A stretch of DNA of 64,000 bases from Halomonas shengliensis (GTDB taxonomy: Bacteria; Pseudomonadota; Gammaproteobacteria; Pseudomonadales; Halomonadaceae), in contig NZ_FNIV01000009.1 in assembly GCF_900104135.1 (NCBI RefSeq), positions 62,001-126,000 on the forward strand, given 5' to 3'. A program made the translations under genes and the position numbers. The notes under the pieces are model-generated. The model ran no database searches. It was not told the DNA's origin and saw only the letters and a program-made list of their open reading frames with translations. Shown piece after piece: positions 52,820-64,000 of this stretch; the stretch's first letter is position 1; every line of letters starts with the position of its first letter.

Positions 52820-55024
52820 CTAGAAGCGCCAGGTGAGGTTGGCCATCACGGAGCGCGGCGCGCCATGGAAGGCCTGGTCCCACTTGAGGCTCGCCAGGTA
52901 CGTCTCGTCGGTGACGTTGTTGACGTTCAGCGAGCCGGTCAGGTTATCGCTGAAGTCGTAGCTCGCCATCAGGTCGACCAGGGCATAGGCCGCCTGGCGG
53001 GTCTTGCCATCGGCGAGGTCACGGTCGCGCTCGATATCATCCTGCCAGCGAACTCGCGCCCCCACCTTGAGGGCGTCCAGGGCGGCCGGCCGGTAGCTGG
53101 TGGTGGCGCGCACCAGGTGGCGAGGGATATAGGTGTTGGTGGCCTCGCCCTCGGCGTCTTCCACCTCCAGGTAGGTATAGCCGACGCTGGCCTGCCAGCC
53201 CGGGGCCAGTTCCCCGGCGAGCGTGGCCTCCACGCCCTCGCTGGTGATGCCGTCGCCGCCCGTATAGAAGGCGATGCCATCCGGCCGGGTACCTGCCGGT
53301 TGGGCAACATTATCCTGCTCGGTGCGGAACAGCGCCAGCGAGGCATCGGCGCCGCCGTCGAACAGCTCGGCCTTGAGGCCGACCTCCTGGCTGATGCCGT
53401 CGACGGGGTCGAGGTAGTCGCCGTTGCGGTCGATGGCGGTCTGGGGCTGGAAGATCTCGGTGACGCTGGCGTAGAGGGACGCCCGGTCGGTGACATCATA
53501 GATCAGCCCGCCATAGGGGGTCAGCACCCGGTCATGGTCGCTCGCCTGGGAGACCCCGTACTGCTCGCCGGTGGTGTCGGCCCAGCTCAGCCGGGCGCCG
53601 GCCACGGCGGTCCAGCGCTCGGCGAGGTCCAGCTTGGCAGCGCCGTAAAGGCTGCGCTCCTTGACCGTGGCATCCCCGTCGGTACCAGGCAAGGCCACCC
53701 AGGCGTCGGGTTCGGGATAGTATCCATTCCAGTCGTCCAAGGGTGGCAACCCCTGCCCTCCCGCATCGAAGTCCGCCGTGGGGTAGCGGGAGAGCTGCTG
53801 GTTGCGGCTCTGGCTCCAGTCCGTGCCCACCACCAGCTGGTGGCTACGGCCAAAGGCCTCTAGGTCGCCCTTGGCATGCAGGTCGGCCACCCACTGCTCC
53901 AGGTGGCGATCGTATCGGCTGAGGGTCAACTGCTCATCGGCAATGCGCCCTGTCGTGGCATCCGGCGTGCCGTAGAGATAGAACAGCTGGGTGTCGGAGA
54001 ACATATCCAGATGGGTAAGCGTGCCCTTCAGCGACCAGCTCTCGCCGAGGGCCTGTTGCACCTCGAGGAAGCTGCGCCTTGTCTCCACGTTCCAGTAGGA
54101 CCAGTCGGGTGCCGAGGAGGTCTCGACGTCGTAGTCGGTAGGGTTGCCGGCCGAGTCATAGAGCGGCAGAGAGCCCCACATGTTGCCGTCGGTATTGTTC
54201 TGCTGCCAGGTGTGGCCGAGGGTCACCAGGGTGCTGTCGGTGACATCGGCCTCCAGCACGCCGTAGAGCAACCCGCGCTCGCGACTCAGCCGGTCCAGGT
54301 AGGAGTCGCCCTCTCGCCCCGCCGCCACCAGGCGCCCTCGGACGCGCCCCGCATCATCCAGCGGCCCGGCGACATCCACCTCCAGGCGCCGCTGGTCCCA
54401 GGAGCCGACACTTGCCGAGACCGAGGCCTGGGACACATAGGTGGGGCGCTTGCGCACGAAGTTGACCGTCGCCGCGGGATTGCCCGAGCCCGACATCAGG
54501 CCGGTGGCGCCACGTACCACCTCTACCCGGTCGTAGATCGCGGTATCCATGTCGCCATGCACGTTGTTGTAGGGCATCGGCACGCGCACCCCGTCGACCT
54601 GGAAGTTGGAGATCTCGAAGCCCCGCGCGGTGTAGTAGGTGCGGTCCGTCTCGAGGCGCTCCACGGTGACCCCGGGCGTGCTCTCCAGGACATCATTGGT
54701 GGTGTCGAGGTTGAAGTCGTCGATCTGGGCGCGAGTCACGGTGGAGACGGACTGGGGGGTCTCGCGGGGTGTCAGGTCGAGCCGGGTCGCGGTGCTGGTG
54801 AGCGGCACCCGGTAACGCTCCGTGCCCTCGGTGACGACCGACAGGGCCTCGGCCTCGACGGTCAGGGGCTCCAGGTCGGTGGCGCCATCCCCGGCGTCGG
54901 TACCCTGCTGGGCCATCAGCGCCGGGGAGAACGCAACCAGGGCACCGGCCGTGGCCAGGCCAAGCGTATGGCGCACGGCGCGACTCAGGGGGGGAACGAA
55001 GGGCAGGACGTAGCGTGGTGACAT
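52820..55024 (-). CDS. TonB-dependent siderophore receptor
   Basis: About 734 residues from the ATG at 55024 (a TTG at 55033 is an alternative). A signal peptide (LGLATAGALVAFSPALMAQQ) precedes a TonB box-like DLEPLTVEAEA, the plug domain (RETPQSVSTVTRAQIDDFNL, VERVRG-type YDRVEVVRGATGLMSGSGNP) and the 22-strand barrel that ends in MANLTWRF with the C-terminal Phe. The plug resembles hydroxamate receptors such as FhuE and FoxA. Iron-siderophore is taken up with TonB energy. It diverges from fhuF over a probable Fur site. No sigma-factor signalling extension is present. Confidence 0.93.
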   Translation of the reverse strand: MSPRYVLPFVPPLSRAVRHTLGLATAGALVAFSPALMAQQGTDAGDGATDLEPLTVEAEALSVVTEGTERYRVPLTSTATRLDLTPRETPQSVSTVTRAQIDDFNLDTTNDVLESTPGVTVERLETDRTYYTARGFEISNFQVDGVRVPMPYNNVHGDMDTAIYDRVEVVRGATGLMSGSGNPAATVNFVRKRPTYVSQASVSASVGSWDQRRLEVDVAGPLDDAGRVRGRLVAAGREGDSYLDRLSRERGLLYGVLEADVTDSTLVTLGHTWQQNNTDGNMWGSLPLYDSAGNPTDYDVETSSAPDWSYWNVETRRSFLEVQQALGESWSLKGTLTHLDMFSDTQLFYLYGTPDATTGRIADEQLTLSRYDRHLEQWVADLHAKGDLEAFGRSHQLVVGTDWSQSRNQQLSRYPTADFDAGGQGLPPLDDWNGYYPEPDAWVALPGTDGDATVKERSLYGAAKLDLAERWTAVAGARLSWADTTGEQYGVSQASDHDRVLTPYGGLIYDVTDRASLYASVTEIFQPQTAIDRNGDYLDPVDGISQEVGLKAELFDGGADASLALFRTEQDNVAQPAGTRPDGIAFYTGGDGITSEGVEATLAGELAPGWQASVGYTYLEVEDAEGEATNTYIPRHLVRATTSYRPAALDALKVGARVRWQDDIERDRDLADGKTRQAAYALVDLMASYDFSDNLTGSLNVNNVTDETYLASLKWDQAFHGAPRSVMANLTWRF

Positions 55025-55054
55025 GAGGAGCAAGCCTTGTCTTTCTGTGTTAGT

Positions 55055-55073
55055 GTTAATGATATTACTTCTT
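55055..55073. promoter_or_regulatory. Fur-box-like site between receptor and fhuF
   Basis: GTTAATGATATTACTTCTT matches the 19-bp Fur consensus at 13 of 19 positions. It lies in the 70-bp AT-rich region between the divergent receptor and fhuF genes and could control both. Confidence 0.5.
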
Positions 55074-55093
55074 GTTTAGATTCAATATACACA

Positions 55094-55876
55094 ATGACAC
55101 TGCTCCCTGGCAACGACAACCCAACGCCGCTCGAGAGACTGTATCGGGGTCCGATGGCCCATCTGGCAGCTCCCCGAATCACTTCCGGACTGCACTCTTC
55201 GGGCATGCCGGCCCGGCAGTTGCTGGACCCGGTCACCCTGGAGGCGCTGCTAGCCCGCTTCGGCGCTCGCTACGGCACGGGCGATCGCCGCGCGGTGGCC
55301 TCGCTGTGGTCCAAGTGGCACCTCAGCGCCGTAACGGCCCATGGCCTGGCGGCCAACCTGCTGCTGGGGCGCGACCTGCCACTGGGGCTGGATGACCTGC
55401 ATCTCGAGATATCTGCCGAGGGACGGACCAGCGGACTGGTGCTACGCCATGCCGGCCGCCCCCTGACCGAGCTCGCCCACGATTCCCGCTTCGCCACCCT
55501 GCTCGACGGCCACCTGACGCCGCTGATCGAGGCCCTGGCCAGGGCCACCGGAGCCGCGCCCAGGGTGTTCTGGAGCAACGCGGGTAACTATTTCGAGCAC
55601 TTCGCCCAGGCCCTGGCCGAGCACCCCCTGGCCACGCCGGAAGTGACGGCCCCGGCCCGGCAGCTGCTGGAAAGCCGGACCCTCCCCGACGGTCGTCGCA
55701 ATCCCCTCTACCGCCCGGTCCGCTATGTCGAGGCGAACGAAACCGGCTCGCCACGCCGGGTGCGACGACTCTGCTGCCTTCGCTACCTGATCGACGAGCT
55801 TGGCGTCTGCGGCAACTGCCCGCTGGCCTGCGCTCGCGCCAGCCGGAGCGCCGGTAGCGCCGCCCGATCGACGTGA
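55094..55876 (+). CDS. fhuF: FhuF-like siderophore-iron reductase
   Basis: 260 residues from the ATG at 55094; an in-frame ATG at 55154 would give 240. FhuF features are ASLWSKWHLSAVTAHGLAANLL, PRVFWSNAGNYFEHF and, at the C-terminus, RLCCLRYLIDELGVCGNCPL: the CC-x10-C-x2-C motif that binds the [2Fe-2S] cluster. It releases iron from hydroxamate siderophores by reduction in the cytoplasm. Neither start has a clear Shine-Dalgarno. The fhuC-fhuD-fhuB transporter follows. Confidence 0.88.
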   Translation: MTLLPGNDNPTPLERLYRGPMAHLAAPRITSGLHSSGMPARQLLDPVTLEALLARFGARYGTGDRRAVASLWSKWHLSAVTAHGLAANLLLGRDLPLGLDDLHLEISAEGRTSGLVLRHAGRPLTELAHDSRFATLLDGHLTPLIEALARATGAAPRVFWSNAGNYFEHFAQALAEHPLATPEVTAPARQLLESRTLPDGRRNPLYRPVRYVEANETGSPRRVRRLCCLRYLIDELGVCGNCPLACARASRSAGSAARST

Positions 55877-55929
55877 GGTGCAGGTGAACCCGGATCTTTC
55901 GCTGGCAAACACCGGAAGCCCGTCATTAT

Positions 55930-55944
55930 TGATATTTGTTATCG
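55930..55944 (+). promoter_or_regulatory. Fur box upstream of fhuC
   Basis: TGATATTTGTTATCG at 55930-55944 has GATATTTGTTATC, 11 of 13 matches to the Fur core GATAATNATTATC. It lies about 65 bp before fhuC and suggests a separate iron-regulated promoter for the transporter. Confidence 0.6.
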
Positions 55945-56005
55945 TTTGCATTAGCCTTTGCACCGCCATGCCCGCCCCGCGGCGGTGTCTCGTCAGGAGC
56001 TATCG

Positions 56006-56773
56006 ATGTTGGAAACGCGCGCCGCCTCCTTCGCGGTCAACGGCCGATGCCTGCTGCATCCCCTCGACCTCACCTTCGAGGAGGGCCGGGTCCATGGCCT
56101 GATCGGCCACAACGGCTCGGGCAAGTCGACCCTGCTGAAGCTGCTGGCTCGCCAGCAGCCGGCCAGCCAGGGGCAGCTGCACCTGGACGGCACGCCGCTC
56201 GCGGCCTGGGGGCATCGCGCCTTCGCCCGCCAGGTGGCCTACCTGCCCCAGCAGCTGCCGGCCGCCGAGGCCCTCACCGGCCGCGAGCTGGTGGGCTTCG
56301 GCCGCTATCCCTGGCATGGCCTGCTGGGCCGCCACGGCCGCGCGGACGAGGCGGCGATCGACCGCGCCCTGGTACTGACCCATACCGAGGCCTTCGCCGA
56401 GCGACAGGTGGATACCCTCTCCGGCGGTGAGCGCCAGCGGGTCTGGCTGGCCATGCTGCTGGCCCAGCAGAGCCGCTTCCTGCTGCTCGACGAACCCCTG
56501 GCGGCCCTGGACATCGCCCATCAGGTCGAGGTCCTGACCCTGATCCGTCGGCTCTGCCGCGAGCTAGGCCTCGGCGTGATCATCGTGCTCCACGACATCA
56601 ACATGGCCGCCCGCTACTGCGACCGCCTGGTGGCGCTGCACGGCGGCCGCCTGCTGGCCCAGGGCACGCCGGAGGCGATGATGAACGGCGCCACCCTCGA
56701 AGCCATCTACGGCATCCCCATGCACGTCATGTCCCATCCCGCCGGCGAGTACCCTGTCGCCATCGCCCACTAG
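56006..56773 (+). CDS. fhuC: Iron-siderophore ABC transporter ATP-binding protein
   Basis: 255 residues from the ATG at 56006, preceded by CAGGAGC. Walker A is GHNGSGKST (34-42), the signature LSGGERQRVWLAMLLAQ, Walker B FLLLDEPLAALD and the His loop VLHDINMAARYCD. Similarity is highest to FhuC/FecE-type ATPases (VAYLPQQLPAAEALTGRELVGFGRYPW). It powers FhuB. Confidence 0.93.
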   Translation: MLETRAASFAVNGRCLLHPLDLTFEEGRVHGLIGHNGSGKSTLLKLLARQQPASQGQLHLDGTPLAAWGHRAFARQVAYLPQQLPAAEALTGRELVGFGRYPWHGLLGRHGRADEAAIDRALVLTHTEAFAERQVDTLSGGERQRVWLAMLLAQQSRFLLLDEPLAALDIAHQVEVLTLIRRLCRELGLGVIIVLHDINMAARYCDRLVALHGGRLLAQGTPEAMMNGATLEAIYGIPMHVMSHPAGEYPVAIAH

Positions 56774-56785
56774 TCGCACAGTCCA

Positions 56786-57685
56786 TTGAACGTGGAATCG
56801 CCCTTGGAGTCGCTCCTGCTTAACCCTCGACGCGCCCGGCCCTGGTTGGCCGGCCTGTTCGCCATGCTGGCCACCATCACTACCCAGGCCGCCGCACCTC
56901 GCCTGGCCACCCTCGACTGGACCCTGGCCGAGACCCTGGTGGCGCTGGAGGCGCCGCCCCTCGCCGTGGCCCAGGTCGAGGCCTACCATGCCTGGGTGGA
57001 CAAGCCCGCCCTGCCCGCCACGACGATCGACCTGGGGCTGCGCAGCCAGCCCAACCTCGAGCTGCTGGCAAGCCTGGCCCCCGAACGCATCCTGATCTCG
57101 CCGATGTTCGCCAACCTTGTCCCGCGCCTCGAGCGCATCGCCCCGGTGGAGAGCCTGGCTCTCTACCGTCCCGGACGCGACACCTGGATGGAAATGCGCG
57201 AGCTGACGCAGTCACTGGGCGACCTCGTGGGCCGCCCCGAGGCGGCGGAGCGACTGATCGACAAGACCGAGGCCCGTCTCGAAACACTGCGGGGACGCCT
57301 GGATGGCGCGGCGCCCGCCCTGGTGATGGTGCAATTTATGGATAGCCGCCATGTACGGGTCTTCGGCGACAATGGCCTCTTCCAGGCGGTGCTCGACCGT
57401 CTGGGGCTGGACAACGCCTGGAGCGGCCCCACAAATGCCTGGGGCTTCTCGCTGGTGGGCATCGAGGCGCTGGTCGGCCTCGAGGCACGCCTGGTGGTGG
57501 TGGAGCCCTACCCTGCCGGGGTGCGTGACGCCCTGACCGAGGGCAGCCTATGGGGTCACCTGGTAGAGGCGAGCGAGGGGGCGCCGATCGTCCTGCCGCC
57601 GGTGTGGAGCTTCGGCGCCCTGCCCTCGGCGGCACGCTTCGCCGAGCTGCTGGTGGGTGCCCTGGAGGCGGACGATGCCGTCTGA
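56786..57685 (+). CDS. fhuD: Iron-siderophore substrate-binding protein FhuD
   Basis: 299 residues. No ATG is available; the frame opens at a TTG (56786), and a GTG lies two codons on and another TTG at 56804. A signal peptide is visible (RRARPWLAGLFAMLATITTQAAA). The mature protein is a class III binding protein with the FhuD landmarks RLATLDWTLAETLVALEAPP, IDLGLRSQPNLELLASLAPERILIS and VRVFGDNGLFQAVLDRLGL. It hands ferric hydroxamates to FhuB. It overlaps fhuB by 11 bp. Confidence 0.9.
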   Translation: MNVESPLESLLLNPRRARPWLAGLFAMLATITTQAAAPRLATLDWTLAETLVALEAPPLAVAQVEAYHAWVDKPALPATTIDLGLRSQPNLELLASLAPERILISPMFANLVPRLERIAPVESLALYRPGRDTWMEMRELTQSLGDLVGRPEAAERLIDKTEARLETLRGRLDGAAPALVMVQFMDSRHVRVFGDNGLFQAVLDRLGLDNAWSGPTNAWGFSLVGIEALVGLEARLVVVEPYPAGVRDALTEGSLWGHLVEASEGAPIVLPPVWSFGALPSAARFAELLVGALEADDAV

Positions 57686-59672
57686 CGCCCTAGCCTACCG
57701 CCTGCGGCCACGCCTGACGCCTGTGCGCGCCTGCCTCACCCTGGGGCTGGCCGTGCTGGCCCTGGCGCTGGTCGAGCTGGATATCAGGACAGGCATCGGC
57801 GACGGCCTCGCCGCCCTGATGGCTCCGGGTTACGCGGCGGAGACCCTGGTGGTGCACTTCGCCTGGTGGCCGCGCCTGGCCATGGCCCTGCTCGCCGGCG
57901 GCGGCCTGGCGCTCGCGGGTGTGCTGATGCAACAGGTGCTGCGCAATCCCCTGGCCGCCCCCACCACCCTGGGCGTGGCTAGCGGCGCCAACCTGGCCTT
58001 GATGGCCGCCACCCTGCTCACCCCCGGCCTGCTTGGCCTGGGCCGGGAATGGGTAGCACTGGCCGGCGGGGGTGGCGCCATGGCGTTGGTCTTCGCCCTG
58101 GCCTGGCGGCGCGGCCTGGCACCGGTGGTGGTGGTGCTCGGCGGCCTGGTGATCAACCTCTACTTCGGCGCCCTCTCCATGGTGCTGCTGCTGTTCCACC
58201 AAGAGGAGCTCAAGGGGCTGTTGATCTGGGGCGCCGGCTCGCTTGCCCAGAACGGCTGGCAGGACGCCGCCTTCCTGGCCCCGCGCCTCGCCCTAGGGGC
58301 ACTCGCCGCCCTCTGGCTGCGTCGCCCCCTGGCGGTGCTGGAGCTGGACGAGGCCGGCGCCAGGAGCCTCGGCGTCTCCCTCAGGCACCTGCGCCTGGCC
58401 GGCCTTGGCCTGGCGGTATTCCTCACCGGCTGCGTGGTCAGCGTGGTCGGCATCATCGGCTTCATCGGCCTGGCGGCCCCCAACATCGTGCGCCTGGCCG
58501 GCTCCCGCCGCCTGGGGGCGCGGCTGCTGTGGTCGACGCTGCTCGGCGCGCTGCTGCTGGCCACCACCGACCTGTTGCTGCAGCGCTTCTCCGGGGCGCT
58601 GCCCACCCTGATTCCCACCGGGGCGACCACCGCCGCCCTGGGTGCCCCCCTGCTGCTGTGGCTGCTCCCACGGCTGCGTCTCTCCGGCGAGGCCCTGCCC
58701 CGGGAGGCCCGCGCCATCGCCCGCCGGCATCCGGCGCCCGGGCACCTGGCCGCCTGGTTGGCACTGGGCCTGGTCGGGCTTGGCGTGGTGGCGCTGCTGG
58801 CCGGCCAGACGGCAACTGGCTGGCACTGGGCCACTCCGGACGACGGGACGCTGCTGCAGTGGCGACTCCCCCGGCTGCTGGCCGCGGCCGGCTGCGGGGT
58901 GATGCTGGCCATCGCCGGCACCCTGATCCAGCGGCTCACCGGCAACCCCATGGCCAGCCCCGAGTTGCTCGGCATCAGCGGTGGCAGTGCCATCGCCCTG
59001 ATGGGCGCCCTCTTCCTGCTGCCCGCCCCCGACAACCTGACCCTGGTGGGCGCCGGGACCCTGGGGGCACTGGCCAGCCTGGCGGTGCTGGTGGGACTCA
59101 ACCGCGGTAGCGGCTTGCAACCCGAGCGCCTGCTGCTGACCGGGGTGGCCATCACCGCCCTGTTCGACGCGGTGCGGGCCGTGGTCCTGGCCGGCGGCGA
59201 TCCCCGGGGGCAGCAGGTCATCGCCTGGCTCTCCGGCTCGACCTACTACGTCGACCTGACCAGCGCCCTCACCGTCGGCGGGGCGACCCTGCTGCTGGCC
59301 CTGGCTGCCGCCCCGCTCTCTCGCTGGCTGGATATCCTGCCGCTGGGCGGTGCCAGTGCCACCGCCCTGGGGCTGCCGCTGGCCCGTGCGCGTCTGCTCC
59401 TGCTGCTGCTGGTGGCCCTGCTCACCGCCGGCGCCACCCTGGTGGTCGGGCCGCTCTCCTTCGTCGGCCTGCTGGCCCCTCACCTGGCCCGGCTGCTGGG
59501 CTTCTCCCGGGCCGGCTTCCACCTGCTCGGCGCGGCGCTATGCGGTGCACTGCTGATGGTGCTGGCCGACTGGCTGGGCCGCCAGTGGCTGTTCCCCGAG
59601 GAGATCCCCGCCGGCCTGGTCGCCTCCCTGCTGGGTGGCGCCTACTTCCTGTGGGGACTGCGACGGCTCTAG
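57675..59672 (+). CDS. fhuB: Double-length iron-siderophore permease FhuB
   Basis: 665 residues from the ATG at 57675, 6 nt after CTGGAGG. Two FecCD-type permease halves are fused: the first has LMQQVLRNPLAAPTTLGVASGANLAL and IGFIGLAAPNIVRLAG, the second IQRLTGNPMASPELLGISGGSA and GPLSFVGLLAPHLARLLG, each with the coupling helix for FhuC. Around twenty membrane segments are expected. Fused FhuB identifies the system as the Fhu (hydroxamate) type. It converges on nrdF. Confidence 0.93.
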   Translation: MPSDALAYRLRPRLTPVRACLTLGLAVLALALVELDIRTGIGDGLAALMAPGYAAETLVVHFAWWPRLAMALLAGGGLALAGVLMQQVLRNPLAAPTTLGVASGANLALMAATLLTPGLLGLGREWVALAGGGGAMALVFALAWRRGLAPVVVVLGGLVINLYFGALSMVLLLFHQEELKGLLIWGAGSLAQNGWQDAAFLAPRLALGALAALWLRRPLAVLELDEAGARSLGVSLRHLRLAGLGLAVFLTGCVVSVVGIIGFIGLAAPNIVRLAGSRRLGARLLWSTLLGALLLATTDLLLQRFSGALPTLIPTGATTAALGAPLLLWLLPRLRLSGEALPREARAIARRHPAPGHLAAWLALGLVGLGVVALLAGQTATGWHWATPDDGTLLQWRLPRLLAAAGCGVMLAIAGTLIQRLTGNPMASPELLGISGGSAIALMGALFLLPAPDNLTLVGAGTLGALASLAVLVGLNRGSGLQPERLLLTGVAITALFDAVRAVVLAGGDPRGQQVIAWLSGSTYYVDLTSALTVGGATLLLALAAAPLSRWLDILPLGGASATALGLPLARARLLLLLLVALLTAGATLVVGPLSFVGLLAPHLARLLGFSRAGFHLLGAALCGALLMVLADWLGRQWLFPEEIPAGLVASLLGGAYFLWGLRRL

Positions 59673-59706
59673 CCACGCCTCGATGGCACCCGGCGGCCAG
59701 CGGCGT

Positions 59707-62836
<3,130 letters not shown>

Positions 62837-62855
<19 letters not shown>

Positions 62856-63262
62856 AACTCTCTCACTCCCTTGCGAACCCGGGTCACGTCCTCGTCCGTG
62901 CCCAGCAATTCGAATCGATACAGCAGCGGAACGCCGCACTTCTCGGCGATGATGCGTCCGGCCAGCCCGTAGGCGGCACCGAAGTTGGTGTTGCCGGCGG
63001 CGATCACCCCCACCAGCAGCGCCCGGTTGCCGGCGTCGTTGAGGAAGCGGATCACCGGCGCGGGCACCGCCCCCCTCGCCTCGCCACCGCCGTAGGTGGG
63101 CGTCACCAGCACGAAGGGGCCTGTGGCCTCCAGGGCCGGCGCCTCCCGCTCTAGCGGGAGGCGCCGGGCCGGCAAGTCCAGCTTCTGGATAAAGCGATGG
63201 GTGTTGCCGGAGCGGGTCGAGAAGTAGATCAGCTCCGGTGGCGACGTCGAGACGGCCGCCAC
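62837..63262 (-). CDS. nrdI: Flavodoxin-like NrdI
   Basis: 141 residues from a GTG at 63262, 2 bp after the nrdH stop. The flavin-phosphate loop is [17 protein letters not shown], and [27 protein letters not shown] and [19 protein letters not shown] form the remaining FMN site. NrdI supplies the oxidant that assembles the manganese cofactor of NrdF. Confidence 0.95.
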
Positions 63263-63264
63263 GG

Positions 63265-63492
63265 TCAGGCCCGGGCCAGGTGGCCGAGGCGGTCCGGGCG
63301 GAAGCCGGACCAGTGCTCGCTGCCGGCCACCACCACCGGCAGCTGGCGATGGCCCAGGGCCATCACCCGCTCGCGGGCCTGGGGATCACGCTCCAGGTCG
63401 ATCAGGCGGTAGGCGATGCCCTGGCGCTCCAGGGTGCGACAGGTGGCCGTGCACTGGGGGCAGGCGGGGCGGGTATAGACCTCGATTTCCAT
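63265..63492 (-). CDS. nrdH: Glutaredoxin-like protein NrdH
   Basis: 75 residues from the ATG at 63492, with GGGAG 8 nt upstream. The redox motif is CPQC (C11-C14) in [11 protein letters not shown], followed by [22 protein letters not shown], where the WSGFRPD stretch is diagnostic of NrdH. It is reduced by thioredoxin reductase and in turn reduces NrdE. First gene of the nrdHIEF operon. Confidence 0.95.
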   Translation of the reverse strand: MEIEVYTRPACPQCTATCRTLERQGIAYRLIDLERDPQARERVMALGHRQLPVVVAGSEHWSGFRPDRLGHLARA

Positions 63493-63514
63493 GGTGACAC
63501 TCCCTGTTGGCAGG

Positions 63515-63593
63515 AAAACTATATATGGCATCTACAGAGGCAAGGATACACCATATATAGAATTCGTCACCCTTGAAATACCATATGTTGTGG
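63515..63593 (-). promoter_or_regulatory. Three NrdR-box-like motifs upstream of nrdH
   Basis: Cores CTATATATGG (63519-63528), CCATATATAG (63551-63560) and CCATATGTTG (63581-63590) resemble the NrdR box consensus ACACWATATATWGTGT. Their centres are 32 and 30 bp apart, about three helical turns, which is the spacing of paired NrdR boxes in other bacteria. The first box is inverted relative to the others. NrdR would repress the class Ib operon when dATP is high. Confidence 0.65.
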
Positions 63594-63624
63594 TGCAGGA
63601 AGACATAAAGCACAAGCGGACAGA

Positions 63625-63756
63625 GGCAAGGGGCAAGGGGCAAGGAGCAAGGAGCAAGGAGCAAGGAGCAAGGGACAAGGGACAAGGGGCAAGGGGCAAG
63701 GGGCAAGGGGCAAGGGGCAAGGGGCAAGGGGCAAGGGGCAAGGGGCAAGGGGCAAG
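63625..63756. repeat. About 19 tandem copies of an RRCAAGG heptamer
   Basis: A 7-bp unit GGCAAGG, AGCAAGG or GACAAGG repeats about 19 times (63625-63756) with only the first two bases varying. Variants run in blocks (GG x3, AG x4, GA x2, GG x10), as expected from expansion by slippage. Minus-strand frames across it encode LAPCPLP repeats that are not credible proteins. The same heptamer occurs at 47.65 kb and 20.04 kb. Confidence 0.9.
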
Positions 63757-63829
63757 CAGGGCAGGATGCCGCCACGAGGCGTCCTGCGGCATCGAGATCA
63801 TGTCAGGGCGCAGATGACGGATGCCTGAA

Positions 63830-64000
63830 ATCGGGTAGGGGCCGGGGTTGCCCCCGGCGCCCTCCCACACCACCGTACGTACCGTTCGGTATACGGCGGT
63901 TCATGCAGAACGGCTGAGCCACCTTACCGTATCGAGTACCGAGATCAGGCCCAGACGGTCGAACCACTTCCGAGGCAGAGCCTGATTCATGTGCGAGGCG
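63830..64000 (-). mobile_element. 3' end of a group II intron (partial, runs off the window)
   Basis: On the minus strand the frame of the maturase C-terminus (63901-64000) is followed by an RNA-like tail: GAACCGCCGTATACCGAACG, then GTACGTACGGTGGTG, which folds as a domain V-like stem, and GGGCGCCGGGGGCAACCCCGG, a domain VI-like hairpin, ending CCCTACCCGAT at 63830. These are the hallmarks of a bacterial group II intron 3' end. The rest lies outside the window. Confidence 0.8.
63901..64000 (-). CDS. Group II intron reverse transcriptase/maturase, C-terminal fragment
   Basis: The last 33 codons read ASHMNQALPRKWFDRLGL then ISVLDTVRWLSRSA and stop. This matches the C-terminal end of LtrA-like intron-encoded proteins (MNxALPxxWFDxLGLxSLLD). 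Only the extreme C-terminus is in the window; the reverse transcriptase and maturase domains lie beyond its edge. It is in the same orientation as the intron 3' end. Whether the element is intact cannot be judged. Confidence 0.85.
   Translation of the reverse strand, partial: ASHMNQALPRKWFDRLGLISVLDTVRWLSRSA

Noticed and set aside
63625..63756. Possible CRISPR array
   Set aside because: The 7-bp units are contiguous with no spacers and there are no cas genes.
63386..63873. Minus-strand frames encoding LAPCPLP repeats
   Set aside because: Produced by translating the 7-bp tandem array; the period is not a multiple of three and all frames give similar junk.

Overview
The window is a 64 kb piece of GC-rich chromosome from a Gammaproteobacterium. 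Gene content and order (rpoE-mucA-mucB-mucD-lepA-lepB-rnc-era-recO-pdxJ-acpS; barA-cysM-rlmD-relA-mazG; a DUF3450/TtpC-type TonB operon) and the acidic, Ala/Glu-rich proteins point to Halomonas or a close relative in the Halomonadaceae. This assignment is inferred from synteny and protein character, not from a search. Almost all of the sequence is densely packed housekeeping DNA with many 1-20 bp gene overlaps. I saw no rRNA, tRNA or CRISPR array.

Layout. 0-1.8 kb: the end of a cupin gene and an AbiEi/AbiEii type IV toxin-antitoxin pair whose leader carries two inverted repeats. 1.8-5.5 kb: a MoxR-type AAA+ ATPase with a VWA partner, then a convergent acetyl-CoA hydrolase/CoA-transferase. 5.7-8.2 kb: proS and a lytic transglycosylase. 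8.2-9.8 kb: a two-gene unit encoding an Arg/Ser-rich protein with a Tat-like signal and, translationally coupled to it, an HPr-kinase-like/PqqD-like fusion. This is the most unusual locus here. 10-19 kb: a CcoM-like 37-residue membrane peptide behind an FNR/ANR-like box, an FKBP isomerase, rfaH, ampG, a SEC-C/repeat protein, an ABC1 kinase, topB, a panE-like gene and a small outer-membrane-type protein. 20-28 kb: ppc, mazG, relA, rlmD and cysM as one overlapping run. 28-41.5 kb: barA facing acpS-pdxJ-recO-era-rnc-lepB-lepA-mucD-mucB-mucA-rpoE. 41.8-47.6 kb: aroG, xthA, a small basic protein, rhlB and dinG.

47.7-63.5 kb forms a metal-starvation block. A six-gene TonB energising operon, a TonB-dependent siderophore receptor, fhuF-fhuC-fhuD-fhuB and three Fur-box-like sites are followed by the class Ib ribonucleotide reductase operon nrdHIEF, whose upstream region holds three NrdR-box-like motifs about 31 bp apart. 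No siderophore biosynthesis gene is visible, so the transport system probably scavenges hydroxamate-type xenosiderophores. The right edge holds about 19 copies of a heptanucleotide repeat and the 3' end of a group II intron with the C-terminus of its reverse transcriptase/maturase.

Start codons were chosen from Shine-Dalgarno spacing, family length and overlap with neighbours. Where the longest open frame began further upstream I trimmed it and said so. All motif, promoter and operator calls come from reading the sequence by eye.
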